Shown: positions 34,122 to 42,655 of the stretch, piece by piece
Position numbering within the stretch: the first letter of the stretch is position 1
Layout of the letters: each line of letters opens with the position of its first letter
From: an uncultured Eubacteriales bacterium
Lineage (GTDB): Bacteria; Bacillota; Clostridia; Christensenellales; CAG-138
Length of the DNA stretch: 64,000 nt
Direction of reading: 5' to 3'
NCBI GenBank assembly: GCA_900545265.1
Contig: UQYI01000005.1
Span: forward strand, 54,869-118,868
Position numbers and translations under genes: made by a program
The notes under the pieces: generated by a model
Seen by the model: only the letters and a program-made list of their open reading frames with translations
Database searches by the model: none
What the model was told of the DNA's origin: nothing

Positions 34122-34151
34122 AGTATAGCAGATTTTTCTTTAAAAAGTCAA
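34122..34151 (-). promoter_or_regulatory. Promoter upstream of the MATE gene, directly ahead of a terminator
   Basis: Minus strand TTGACT, 18-nt spacer, TATACT; start near 34115, about 12 nt before the terminator stem. It lies in the short gap after the peptidase stop codon. Confidence 0.7.
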
Positions 34152-34162
34152 AGCTTTTTTGT

Positions 34163-37018
34163 TTACAGTTCCCGGGTTTCCAGTCCCTCTACGTCTTCCA
34201 GTGCGGCTTTGGGGCCTACCAGGCACAGGGGGCCTTCCTTGGCAAGCCGCTCCAGCAGAGGCTTCCAGGCAAGCATCTTTTCCTTGTTGGTATGGAGGAT
34301 CTCCTCTCTGAGCCGGACAGCGTCTGCCCTGTCCAGGCCGGAGAACCAGGCTTCGTCTGCCTGCGCACCCTTTTCCAGCGGTGAGCGAAGGGGCTCCGCC
34401 ACGGTGGAGATGATGTATTTATCCAACGCCTCCCTGCCGGCGCAGTATTCTTCCAGCGCTTCGGCCATGCCTGCATAAGCATGCAGCGTCTTGGCGGGAG
34501 TAGGATCCCGGAAGGAATAGGTGAACACGTTTTCCCCCCGGTTTACAAGGCCTGCGCCATAAGCGCCGCCCTGAACCCGCACCACGTTCCACAGGTAATC
34601 CAGGCTCAGCATCTGAGCCGTTACCCGTAAAGAACCGCTGCGCCCGGCTCCCAGTCCCTGAGAGGAGAAGCCCACCTGGGCAGGGATACAGATGCCCAGT
34701 TTCCGGGGCAGATCGGCTGTATATGCCCCCAGTTCCGGCACGGCCGTGCCCTGAGGATACCCCTCCAGCAAAGGCTCCGCCTCCACCGGATGGGAAGCGG
34801 TAAGGCTGAATGTCATGCGGGCTCTGCATACGCTGTGAGCCACAAAGTCCTCGTACAATGCTGTCAATGCGGGGATACGTTCTTCAAAGTTTTCCGTCAG
34901 AGCCCGAAGCGCCTGCAGCGCGCTGTAGCCGGAGAATGCCTCCTGAACGGCTCCCTGGGCAGAAACATGAGCCAGCGCCTCTGCAAAGGCCAGCTGATGA
35001 CCGTACATGATGGCGTTCTGCTTCTTTTCCTCATAGGTTTGCAGCAGAATGCTGCGAATACTTTCCTTATCCGTAAAGCGGGTCTCGGTAAGGATCTCCC
35101 GCATCAGCGCCGCCGCCGGAAGCAGGTTTTCTTCCAGCACGGAGCAGGTGGCCGCCAGCACAGGCTTGCAGCCCTCATTCTCACCGGCGGGAGCATAGGC
35201 TTTCATGGAAAACTCCATCCGCCCCGTAAGACTGCGCACCTGCTGCTGCAGCATGGCCGTCTCCGGATGAGAAGCCGTGGGCAGATTGCCCAGCAGATCC
35301 TTCAGCAAAGAGAGATCCCTGAGCTCCTCCAGAGACTTATCCGCCAGGGATACATAAGCCTTCATATGCACGATGCCGTTTGTCGGGACGGGATGATACA
35401 GCACCGTGACCCCTGCCGCCCGGCTTTCCAGCGTTTCGGTATACTCCAATTCCTCCCCGATCTCTTCCAGTGAGAGCATTGGCAGCGTGGCCGTCTGCTC
35501 CGGGGCGTCAGGTGTATTCTGCCAGGCCTTCAGCTTGTCATTCAAAGAACGCAGTTCCGCCCAGTCCTTTTCGCTCCAACCGGCCTTCAGAGCCTCCAGC
35601 CGGGCCTGCTCCTTCTGCTTCTTTTCCTCCCCCAGGGTCTCGGAGGGAAGGGTATGCAGCACGCACAGGGTGCTCTCGTCCAGCAGCAGCTCCCGCAGCA
35701 GTGCATCAAAACCGCCGTTGTTCACCATCTGCCGCAGCTGCTCTATAGCTTCGTCATTGCACAGATACAGCATGGGATCCCCGCCATACAGCCAGGAAGC
35801 CAAGGCATCAAAGTTGCGCATAAGCCCCGCAGGCTCCTGCGGTTCCTTGATCTGGAAAGCCAGCCGGTTCAGGCAGGCGGTAAGGGCATCCTTGTCCAGG
35901 CCCTTTTCCAGCAGACTTTCTGCGGTGGTGCGGATGGTGCTGCGGATGGCAGGCTCCTTTTCCGGCTCCGTGTTACGGATATTCAGCAGGAACAGGGGCT
36001 GCTGCAATCCATCCCACACCATGGTATCCATATCCTCTGCCAGTTTGGCAGACAGAATGGCCTTTTTCAGGGGAGATTCATTGGTTTCAGCCAGGAAGCT
36101 GCAAAGGACCCGGGCGGCCAGCACCTTTACCTTATCCGTATAAGGGCAAAGGATCCGTGCAAGGGACAGCGCCGCCTTGTTTTTGCTTTCGCCTTTGGCT
36201 ACCTCATAATGCTGCGTCAGTTCCCGCGCCACAGGGACCTGCATGGGGATCTCATGGGTCTCTTCACTGCGTTCATAGCGGGACAGATAGCCATTGATCT
36301 CCGCCAGCGTTTTATCCAGGGGCACCGTACCGTCCAGATAGATCCGGGCGTTGGAGGGGTGATAGAACCGCTTATAGGTTTCGCAGTATCTGGCATAGGT
36401 CAGATCGGGGATGGCCGCCGGTTCCCCGCCGGATTCAAAGCGATAGCAGTTATCCGGGAAAACGATGCTCTGGGAACCGTCATACAGCGCCCGGTCCAGA
36501 CCGGCAGTGGCGCCCTTCATTTCATTGAACACCACGCCCTTATAGCTGAGGGCGTTTTCTTCGCCCAGTTCCACATGCCAGCCCTCCTGGTAGAAGATGT
36601 TTGAATCATGGATGCAGTTGGGAGCAAAGACGGCATCCAGATATACGCCCATCAGGTTGAGAAAATCCTGCTCGTTCCGGCTGGAAACGGGGTACATGGT
36701 TTTATCGGAAAAGGTGATGGCGTTCAAAAAGGTGTTCATGGAGCTCTTCATCAAGTCCACAAAGGGCTCTTTCACCGGGTATTTTTCAGAACCGCACAGC
36801 ACACTGTGCTCCAGAATGTGGAACACGCCCGTATCGTCCTCGGGCAGGGTCTTGAAGGCTACGGAAAAAAGCTTGTTCATTTCTCCGTTATCCATCCAGC
36901 ACAGCTGCGCCCCGGTTTTATCATGGGTCATCTCATACAGCGTGCCGGAAAGCTCTTCTGCCTTCCGTGCCCGGGTCACCGTAAAGCCGTACAGTTTTTG
37001 TCCAACCGACAGTTCCAT
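34163..37018 (-). CDS. M16C metallopeptidase (presequence-protease/PreP-like)
   Basis: 951 residues from ATG at 37018, chosen for AAGGAGG 5 nt upstream. The inverted zinc motif HILEH (67-71) lies in GVFHILEHSVLCGSEKYPVK, with the distal Glu expected in the NEMKGATAGLD region. Length and the PVKEPFVDLMKSSMNTFLNA block match the ~970-residue PreP/Cym1 group that degrades short unfolded peptides in a closed two-half chamber. The C-terminal half keeps GGAYGAG, a substrate-binding element. No signal peptide: probably cytoplasmic. Single gene ending at the terminator at 34066-34103. Confidence 0.92.
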   Translation of the reverse strand: MELSVGQKLYGFTVTRARKAEELSGTLYEMTHDKTGAQLCWMDNGEMNKLFSVAFKTLPEDDTGVFHILEHSVLCGSEKYPVKEPFVDLMKSSMNTFLNAITFSDKTMYPVSSRNEQDFLNLMGVYLDAVFAPNCIHDSNIFYQEGWHVELGEENALSYKGVVFNEMKGATAGLDRALYDGSQSIVFPDNCYRFESGGEPAAIPDLTYARYCETYKRFYHPSNARIYLDGTVPLDKTLAEINGYLSRYERSEETHEIPMQVPVARELTQHYEVAKGESKNKAALSLARILCPYTDKVKVLAARVLCSFLAETNESPLKKAILSAKLAEDMDTMVWDGLQQPLFLLNIRNTEPEKEPAIRSTIRTTAESLLEKGLDKDALTACLNRLAFQIKEPQEPAGLMRNFDALASWLYGGDPMLYLCNDEAIEQLRQMVNNGGFDALLRELLLDESTLCVLHTLPSETLGEEKKQKEQARLEALKAGWSEKDWAELRSLNDKLKAWQNTPDAPEQTATLPMLSLEEIGEELEYTETLESRAAGVTVLYHPVPTNGIVHMKAYVSLADKSLEELRDLSLLKDLLGNLPTASHPETAMLQQQVRSLTGRMEFSMKAYAPAGENEGCKPVLAATCSVLEENLLPAAALMREILTETRFTDKESIRSILLQTYEEKKQNAIMYGHQLAFAEALAHVSAQGAVQEAFSGYSALQALRALTENFEERIPALTALYEDFVAHSVCRARMTFSLTASHPVEAEPLLEGYPQGTAVPELGAYTADLPRKLGICIPAQVGFSSQGLGAGRSGSLRVTAQMLSLDYLWNVVRVQGGAYGAGLVNRGENVFTYSFRDPTPAKTLHAYAGMAEALEEYCAGREALDKYIISTVAEPLRSPLEKGAQADEAWFSGLDRADAVRLREEILHTNKEKMLAWKPLLERLAKEGPLCLVGPKAALEDVEGLETREL

Positions 37019-37177
37019 AAAAACCTCCTTGGTTTTTTTCCTATTCATACCATACTTTGAAAGAAAATACAATTCCATATTACCCCCCGGGGCTATATTT
37101 CACCAAGAGTTTTCCTTTTATGTCCTTTCCCCCGGCTCTCTTTTCCGGCGCTCCCTCTTTTCCGGGGAGGATCGGTA

Positions 37178-37186
37178 TGCTATACT
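37178..37186 (+). promoter_or_regulatory. Extended -10 promoter of the rRNA methyltransferase operon
   Basis: TGC-TATACT (extended -10) with no clear -35; about 39 nt before the ATG at 37225. Confidence 0.5.
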
Positions 37187-37224
37187 GTAAGCAAACACAC
37201 ACAAGATGGGAGCAAGCTGCCTGT

Positions 37225-38448
37225 ATGCATACACAAAGAGACTATCCCCGGTTCACCGTCAACAAAAAAGCCGAAGCCGCCATTCGCCGGGGGCACCCCT
37301 GGGTATATGGGGAGGAAGTGATCCAGCGGCCCGCCGCCTATGAAAACGGAGGTCTGGGCGATGTGGTCACGGAAAAAGGCGTGTATCTGGGGACGGGCTG
37401 CATCAATGATGCCAGCAAGATCCTGATCCGGCTGCTCTCCTCCAACGCCAACGACCGTTTTGACGAGGCCTTCTTTGCCCGCCGGGTCGCCTATGCGCTG
37501 GACTACCGCCGCCGTGTCATGGGAACGGATTTTAACAACTGCCGCCTGATCTTTGGGGAGGCGGATCAGTTTCCCGGCCTGACGGTGGACCGCTTTGGCG
37601 ATATTCTGGTAACGGAAACTCTGTCTCTGGCCATGGAAAAGCGCAAGGAAATGCTCTTTCGGCTCATTGTGGAAAACCTGCGGGCCGGAGGTGACACCAT
37701 CCGGGCCATTTATGAGCGCAACGAAAGTCCTCTGCGCCTGAAGGAGGGCATGCAGACGGGCAAGGGTTTCTTCCCCATGGAGGGGCTGGAAACGGAGCTG
37801 GACGGCCACACCCGGATCTTCGAAAACGGTGTGCTTTATGACGTAGATTATATCAACGGACAGAAAACCGGTTTCTTTCTGGATCAGAAGTACAACCGCC
37901 GGGCAGCGGCCTCTCTGGCCAGAGGGATGCGGGTGCTGGACTGCTTTACCCACACCGGAGCCTTTGCCCTAAATTGCGCCCGGGCGGGAGCCGCCAAAGT
38001 TACGGCGGTGGATATCTCACAGGCAGCCATAGAAGAAACGGCCGCCAATGCCCGGCTCAACGGGCTGGAGCTGGAGCTTGTCTGCCGGGATGTATTTGAA
38101 CTGCTTACGGAACTGGGCGAAAAGAAGAGCCGGGCATACGATTATATCATTCTGGATCCCCCGGCCTTTACCAAGAGCAGCGATACCCGAAAAAATGCCT
38201 ACCGGGGCTATAAGGAGATCAACCGCCGGGCCATGCAGCTGCTGCCCCGGGGCGGGTATCTGGCTACCTGCTCCTGTTCCCACTTCATGTACGAAGAGGA
38301 TTTCAAACGGATGCTTCTGGAGGCTGCCGCCGACGCCCATGTGACCCTTCGGCAGATAGAAGCCCGCCAGCAGGGGCCGGATCATCCCATTTTGCCCACG
38401 GTGCCGGAAACCAGTTATCTGAAATTCTATCTGTTTCAGGTCATATAA
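37225..38448 (+). CDS. Class I rRNA (cytosine-C5)-methyltransferase, RlmI-like
   Basis: 407 residues from ATG at 37225. N-terminal PUA-like domain (KAEAAIRRGHPWVYGEEV, about 15-80), a central RNA-binding region (FGEADQFPGLTVDRFGD), then the SAM-binding Rossmann domain: VDYINGQKTGFFLDQKYNRR, VLDCFTHTGAFALNCA, VTAVDISQAAIE, YIILDPPAFTKS and LATCSCSHFM with the catalytic Cys region. Members modify 23S rRNA C1962 or equivalent. First gene of a three-gene plus-strand run. Confidence 0.9.
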   Translation: MHTQRDYPRFTVNKKAEAAIRRGHPWVYGEEVIQRPAAYENGGLGDVVTEKGVYLGTGCINDASKILIRLLSSNANDRFDEAFFARRVAYALDYRRRVMGTDFNNCRLIFGEADQFPGLTVDRFGDILVTETLSLAMEKRKEMLFRLIVENLRAGGDTIRAIYERNESPLRLKEGMQTGKGFFPMEGLETELDGHTRIFENGVLYDVDYINGQKTGFFLDQKYNRRAAASLARGMRVLDCFTHTGAFALNCARAGAAKVTAVDISQAAIEETAANARLNGLELELVCRDVFELLTELGEKKSRAYDYIILDPPAFTKSSDTRKNAYRGYKEINRRAMQLLPRGGYLATCSCSHFMYEEDFKRMLLEAAADAHVTLRQIEARQQGPDHPILPTVPETSYLKFYLFQVI

Positions 38449-38457
38449 GGGGCGCCC

Positions 38458-39015
38458 ATGACCAGAGAGCAGCTTACGGAATATCTGGCAGCGCAGGTGC
38501 AGCCGGGCGTTCCCTTTGTACTGGTGCTGGAGGGCCGTTCCGCCGCCGGAAAAACCACTCTGGCCGGAATGCTGGCGGAACGCTTCCATGGCAGCGTGGT
38601 GCATACGGACGATTTCTTTCTGCCCCGGGCAGACCCTGCCCGGCAGCGCCGCCTCCCCGGCAGTCATATGGATATGGAACGCTTTGCCCGGGAAGTAGCG
38701 GAACCGCTGCAAAAACGGATCCCTTTTGCCTACCGGGCCTTCTCCTGTGAAAAGCAGGCCTTCCTGCCGGAAAAGAGAACGGTGGACAAGCCCTTTGTGG
38801 TGGTGGAAGGGGCCTATGCACTGCTGCCCGTCCTGCACCGCTATTATGATCTGGCTGTATTTGTGGATATTTCCACGGAGGAACAGCAGCGGCGGATCCT
38901 TCTGCGCAACGGCCCGGAGGGCTGGGAATCCTTCCGCCGGCGCTGGATCCCCAGCGAGGAAGCCTATATCGCCGCCTGCTCCGTAAGAGAGCGGTGTGAG
39001 CTGATCGTGGAATAA
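38458..39015 (+). CDS. Uridine kinase-like P-loop kinase
   Basis: 185 residues. Walker A EGRSAAGKTTLA (about 25-36), a DDFFLP acid pair (about 51-56) like the substrate-binding DDFY of uridine/pantothenate-type kinases, and VVVEGAYALLP for Walker B. The DRY-like lid has RRRWIPSEEAY. It begins 10 nt after the methyltransferase stop, so it is co-transcribed. Likely phosphorylates a nucleoside or small alcohol; substrate not certain. Confidence 0.8.
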   Translation: MTREQLTEYLAAQVQPGVPFVLVLEGRSAAGKTTLAGMLAERFHGSVVHTDDFFLPRADPARQRRLPGSHMDMERFAREVAEPLQKRIPFAYRAFSCEKQAFLPEKRTVDKPFVVVEGAYALLPVLHRYYDLAVFVDISTEEQQRRILLRNGPEGWESFRRRWIPSEEAYIAACSVRERCELIVE

Positions 39016-39039
39016 AAACAGCATCAAAGGAGGCAACCC

Positions 39040-39555
39040 ATGGAAAAGCAAGTGAAGGTGATCAGTCTTATCTCTGACGACTTTGAGGATCTGGAGCTGT
39101 GGTATCCCATCCTCCGCTGCCGGGAAGCCGGAGTGCAGGTGGACGTGGCCGGGGAAGCCATTCGGGAATACACCGGCAAATACGGCGTCCATGCTCAGGC
39201 GAACTTTACCTTTGAGGAGATCCCCTATGAAGGCTATGACGGCCTGCTGATCCCCGGGGGCTGGGCCCCGGATAAGCTCCGCCGCTTTGACCGGGTGCTG
39301 GAGATGGCCCGATACTTCATGGCGGCAAAAAAGCCTGTGGGCATCATCTGTCACGCAGGCTGGGTGCTGTGCTCGGCAGAGGTGCTTTCCGGCCGGCAGG
39401 TGACCTCTACCCCCGGCATCAAAGACGACATGCGCCATGCCGGGGCCACATGGATCAACGAACCCGTGGTCACCGACGGCAATTTGATCTCCGCCCGGTG
39501 GCCTCAGGATCTTCCGGCCTATATGCCCGCCTATCTCAAGGCGCTGCTGGGCTGA
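39040..39555 (+). CDS. DJ-1/PfpI-family type 1 glutamine amidotransferase-like protein
   Basis: 171 residues, RBS AAAGGAGG. Nucleophile elbow GIICHAGWVLCSAE (Cys at about 106 followed by His) and GLLIPGGWAPDKLR are the PfpI/YhbO core. The N-terminal Glu in DDFEDLELWYPI is the residue that activates the Cys. These proteins act as stress proteins, deglycases or proteases; the exact role is debated. Its 3' end overlaps the convergent amidase gene by 20 nt. Confidence 0.88.
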   Translation: MEKQVKVISLISDDFEDLELWYPILRCREAGVQVDVAGEAIREYTGKYGVHAQANFTFEEIPYEGYDGLLIPGGWAPDKLRRFDRVLEMARYFMAAKKPVGIICHAGWVLCSAEVLSGRQVTSTPGIKDDMRHAGATWINEPVVTDGNLISARWPQDLPAYMPAYLKALLG

Positions 39556-40246
39556 AAGAAGGCAAAGCTTCTTCGCTTTTTGCCTGCAGATAGGCCCGTA
39601 CGCCCGCTGCAATGGCCCGGGCCAGTTTTTGCTGATACTCCGGTTCCTGCAGCCGCAGTTCCTCTTCCGGATTGCTGAGGAATCCGCATTCCACCAGCAC
39701 CGCCGGGGCAGTGGGGATCCGGGTGACAAAGTTGTTCCCCGGGTTGGCCAGGCGGGCTTTCAGCCCCAAACCGGCACACAGGGCGTCCATGACCGCCTGT
39801 GCCAGCTCTTGCCCCTCCTCTGCCCCTGCCTGATAAAAGGTCATGGGCCCTGCTACCTTTCTGTCGGAAAAGTGGTTCATGTGTACAGAGACCACCGCAT
39901 CGGCCCCTTCGGTGCACAAAAGTTCTCCCCGGCGGCGCATATCTTCCTTTTTCGTATCCCCCAAAGCCTCGCTTTCGCTGCGGGTCACAGAAACCTGTAC
40001 TCCCAGCTCCTCCAGTGCTTCCTTCAGCAGCATGCCCACAGCCAGGTTCAGCTCATCCTCCCGGACGCCGGTATCATCCCCCCGGGCTCCGGCATCAAAG
40101 CCCCCGTGGCCGCAGTCCAATACCACCAGATATGCCGGCGGTGTGACCCCTGTCTCCCGCATCTCTGCCGGAGCAGTAGAAGCTTCTTTACACCCACGAA
40201 ACAGCAGCAAGGGCAGCAAAACGGCCAAAAAGCATAATTTTCTCAT
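39536..40246 (-). CDS. N-acetylmuramoyl-L-alanine amidase (Amidase_3, CwlD-like), lipoprotein-like signal
   Basis: 236 residues from ATG at 40246. Signal MRKLCFLAVLLPLLLFRGCK with a Cys in a weak lipobox, then the Amidase_3 fold: zinc His in VLDCGHGGFDAG, Glu in REDELNLAV, second His in SVHMNHFSD and catalytic Glu in LVECGFLSNPEEE. It cuts the MurNAc-L-Ala amide bond. CwlD homologues make spore-cortex muramic lactam, so sporulation use is possible. Convergent to the PfpI-like gene with a 20-nt overlap of their ends. Confidence 0.9.
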   Translation of the reverse strand: MRKLCFLAVLLPLLLFRGCKEASTAPAEMRETGVTPPAYLVVLDCGHGGFDAGARGDDTGVREDELNLAVGMLLKEALEELGVQVSVTRSESEALGDTKKEDMRRRGELLCTEGADAVVSVHMNHFSDRKVAGPMTFYQAGAEEGQELAQAVMDALCAGLGLKARLANPGNNFVTRIPTAPAVLVECGFLSNPEEELRLQEPEYQQKLARAIAAGVRAYLQAKSEEALPSFSPAAP

Positions 40247-40329
40247 AAAAAACTCTATGCTTTCCCCACAGAATGAGAACCTCAGAACAGGATATCCTTT
40301 TTCAATTCCAAAGCTACGGAGGGTGCAGT

Positions 40330-40839
40330 ATGCTGTGTATGATCGCAAAGCTTGACAATGAAGCTACAGAAAAACTCCTGTCGCTGCAGCGGATCGCCCT
40401 TTCCGCCATGCCTGCCATAAAGCCCCTGCACGGGCATATCACCATCGCTGCTTATATGGGCGAAAACGAGACTGCCTTTATTCGCTTCTGCAAGGAACTG
40501 CTTTCCTCTGCCGCCCCGTTTCTGGTACGGTATACAGGGCTGGAAGTTCTTTCCGAGACCTCCCTTATCGTAGCGATCCCGGAAAGATCCCCCATGCTGG
40601 AGGCCATGCATGATCGCATCGAGGAAGCATACGGCGCTGCACTCAACCTGTGGACCCGGGGAGACAGGTGGCTGCCCCATACCACTCTGGTGCAGGGACC
40701 GGAGCTGGATCTGAATAAGTTGTGCCGCAGCATGCAGGTCCGTTTTGTGCCTTTTTCGGCCTGCATATATGAAATAGAGTTTTCCCGGGTGCTGGGATCC
40801 GGTTATGAGATCGTGGATCGCATACGACTGTCTTGTTAA
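40330..40839 (+). CDS. 2'-5' RNA ligase family protein (LigT/2H phosphoesterase)
   Basis: 169 residues from ATG at 40330 (GGAGGG 6 nt upstream). Two HxT motifs, HITI in PLHGHITIAAY and HTTL in WLPHTTLVQG, define the 2H phosphoesterase/ligase superfamily that acts on 2',5' or cyclic phosphodiesters of RNA or nucleotides. The protein is near family length. Single gene divergent from the amidase. Confidence 0.87.
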   Translation: MLCMIAKLDNEATEKLLSLQRIALSAMPAIKPLHGHITIAAYMGENETAFIRFCKELLSSAAPFLVRYTGLEVLSETSLIVAIPERSPMLEAMHDRIEEAYGAALNLWTRGDRWLPHTTLVQGPELDLNKLCRSMQVRFVPFSACIYEIEFSRVLGSGYEIVDRIRLSC

Positions 40840-40979
40840 GCGCAAAGATGCGGCGATCCGCCCCTTAAAAGAGGAGGCGAAGGGAGATACTTCACGGGGA
40901 AATCCTCTCCCTTCGGTTTTGTAATCAGCCGGAATGGTTGAATCGCAGGTAAAGCCAGTCCTATTGGAGGACAGTCCAT

Positions 40980-41093
40980 ATGACTCTGTTGACCAGTAGG
41001 AAACTGAACCGCTATCCTGCCGGCATTGACCGGCAGGCGGCAAAAGCCGGAAATATTGCCGAAACCCCGAAAGCCGCTGCTCCAATGATGTAG
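40980..41093 (+). CDS. Doubtful small ORF (37 aa)
   Basis: ATG with GGAGG 9 nt upstream; starts MTLLTSRKLNRYPAGIDRQA and ends AAAPMM. No recognisable family. It may be a remnant of sequence brought in with the flanked module. Confidence 0.2.
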   Translation: MTLLTSRKLNRYPAGIDRQAAKAGNIAETPKAAAPMM

Positions 41094-41182
41094 ACAGGCA
41101 AGATACATACCGGCAGAAACCGGGCAATAGAAATTTCAAGTGGGGGCACAATGCATTTTATCCTCTGCTTTTTAAAAATCCC

Positions 41183-41211
41183 TTGACAGATTGGAACGGC
41201 AAAAGTATAAA
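41183..41211 (+). promoter_or_regulatory. Promoter of the small ORF/XRE-TPR pair
   Basis: TTGACA, 17-nt spacer, TATAAA; start near 41218, about 64 nt before the small ORF's ATG. Its AT-rich character contrasts with the coding part of the module. Confidence 0.75.
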
Positions 41212-41281
41212 TGGCATCCCTTATTTGGATCATCAATCATTTGATCTTTTGGGATAGCGTTTTGAAATAAAGGAGCTTATT

Positions 41282-41437
41282 ATGTGCAAACAGTTTTTAT
41301 ACGCCGAAGTGATGCCGGGGCAACCGGCACCGGGCGCCTGCAATAAGCCGATCCCCGCTCTGCTGCGGAAGATGGACTTCTCCCGAACCAGCGGCAGCCG
41401 GTCTGCAGGCACCATCACGGGAGGTCTTGTCAAATGA
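41282..41437 (+). CDS. Small ORF translationally coupled to the XRE-TPR regulator (51 aa)
   Basis: ATG at 41282 with AAAGGAGC 5 nt upstream; TGA overlaps the ATG of the next gene as ATGA. The peptide starts MCKQFLYAEVMPGQPAPGAC and ends TITGGLVK. No signal peptide or membrane helix. Coupling to a regulator of the TPR type suggests a leader, partner or signalling peptide. No family recognised. Confidence 0.5.
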   Translation: MCKQFLYAEVMPGQPAPGACNKPIPALLRKMDFSRTSGSRSAGTITGGLVK

Positions 41438-42549
41438 GGGGCGGCGACGTCGCCGGACTGCTGATCCGGCAGGCCCGTCTCCGCCGGGACTGGAGCCAGG
41501 AAGGTCTGTGCCAGGGCATCTGCGCCCCTTCTTATCTGTCCAAGATCGAACAGGGCAAGGCAGTTCCCTCCCCGGAGGTGGCAAAGCTTCTGCTGCACCG
41601 GTTGGGTCTTATCTGGACTCCGGAGCCGGAGGGATTAGACCCCTGTTGGAAGGCCCTGCTCTCCGGCGGCCCGGGCTTCGCCTCCTGCTATGAACGCCTG
41701 GTGCAGCCCCGGCAGGAGAGCCTCGCCTGCAGTCCGCTGGCGGCGGACGCCCTGCTGCTGGCCGCCTTTTATGCAGATGAAATGCGCCCTCTGCCGGAGG
41801 AATGGGAGCCCTTTCTCTCCACCCGGCAACTGGCCTTGCAGCGCGGCCTGCAGGGTCGTTGGGAAGAGGCTGTGCGGTTGGAACCGCTGCCGCTGCTGGC
41901 CGCCCTCCATGGAAAGGCCCTCTACGCCAAGGGTGAGTACACCATCGCCATAGAGGTGCTGCGGGATGCCTACCGCTCGGCAGCAGACGCCGGATACCCC
42001 CACCTGATGCTGTTCTGCCGGTTGTGGATGGGCAACTGCTACTCGGATCTGGGCCACATGGAGGAAATGTTGGCCCACTTCGCCGTGGCGGAGCGTCTGG
42101 CGGAGGCTTTGGGTGACACCGAAAGTCTGACCTCTATTCGCTACAACGTTGCCGCCACTCAACTGGAACTGGGCCAGCCTGAAAAGGCCCTGCCCTACTT
42201 TGCCGCTCTCCCCCACCCCGGCTTTCTGAACCTGCACAAGCTGGCCATCTGCTACGAGCAGCTGGGGCACCGGGAGCAGGCGCTGGCGGCCGTCCAGCAG
42301 GCGGAGTCTCTGGCCACCACCGAAATGGAGCAGCATATGCTGGCGCTGGTGCGCTATCGGCTGGAGCACCCGGACTATCTCCACGACAGCGCCTATGGTA
42401 CCCGGCTGCTGGGCTGCTTCCATCGCCTGCGGGACACATACCCCATGGGCTTTGCCCGGTTTCACCTGCCATGGGTGCTGGCGTGGTACAAAGCCAACCG
42501 CCAATACCGTCAGGCGTGCCGCCTGTTGGAGGAGTTTCCTGCAAAATAG
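41434..42549 (+). CDS. XRE-type HTH regulator with C-terminal TPR-like repeats
   Basis: 371 residues. HTH in the first 60 (LLIRQARLRRDWSQEGLCQG, SYLSKIEQGKAVPSPEV), then alpha-helical TPR-like repeats from about 130 (for example AKGEYTIAIEVLRDAYRSA, LGHREQALAAVQQAESLA). Domain order recalls RNPP-type peptide-sensing regulators, though the primary match is only general. Encoded next to an MFS pump (94 nt gap to 42656), so it may control that pump. GC content exceeds the neighbourhood. Confidence 0.8.
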   Translation: MRGGDVAGLLIRQARLRRDWSQEGLCQGICAPSYLSKIEQGKAVPSPEVAKLLLHRLGLIWTPEPEGLDPCWKALLSGGPGFASCYERLVQPRQESLACSPLAADALLLAAFYADEMRPLPEEWEPFLSTRQLALQRGLQGRWEEAVRLEPLPLLAALHGKALYAKGEYTIAIEVLRDAYRSAADAGYPHLMLFCRLWMGNCYSDLGHMEEMLAHFAVAERLAEALGDTESLTSIRYNVAATQLELGQPEKALPYFAALPHPGFLNLHKLAICYEQLGHREQALAAVQQAESLATTEMEQHMLALVRYRLEHPDYLHDSAYGTRLLGCFHRLRDTYPMGFARFHLPWVLAWYKANRQYRQACRLLEEFPAK

Positions 42550-42655
42550 TATTTTTACCCATCTAAGCGGGGCATTGTGGTAATATCTTTCCCACAACGG
42601 CCTGCTTTTCTTTTGTAAGAAGTTGAGAGATAATCATTGCAGTGAGGTGAATGCT

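Larger units (their letters stand above)
40840..41281. other. Intergenic stretch at the left edge of a GC-rich module
   Basis: Holds a 17-nt direct repeat unit (40865-40881), a hairpin CGAAGGGAGA/TCTCCCTTCG (40878-40915) and a 37-codon ORF at 40980-41093. The promoter for the next gene pair is at 41183. Confidence 0.4.
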
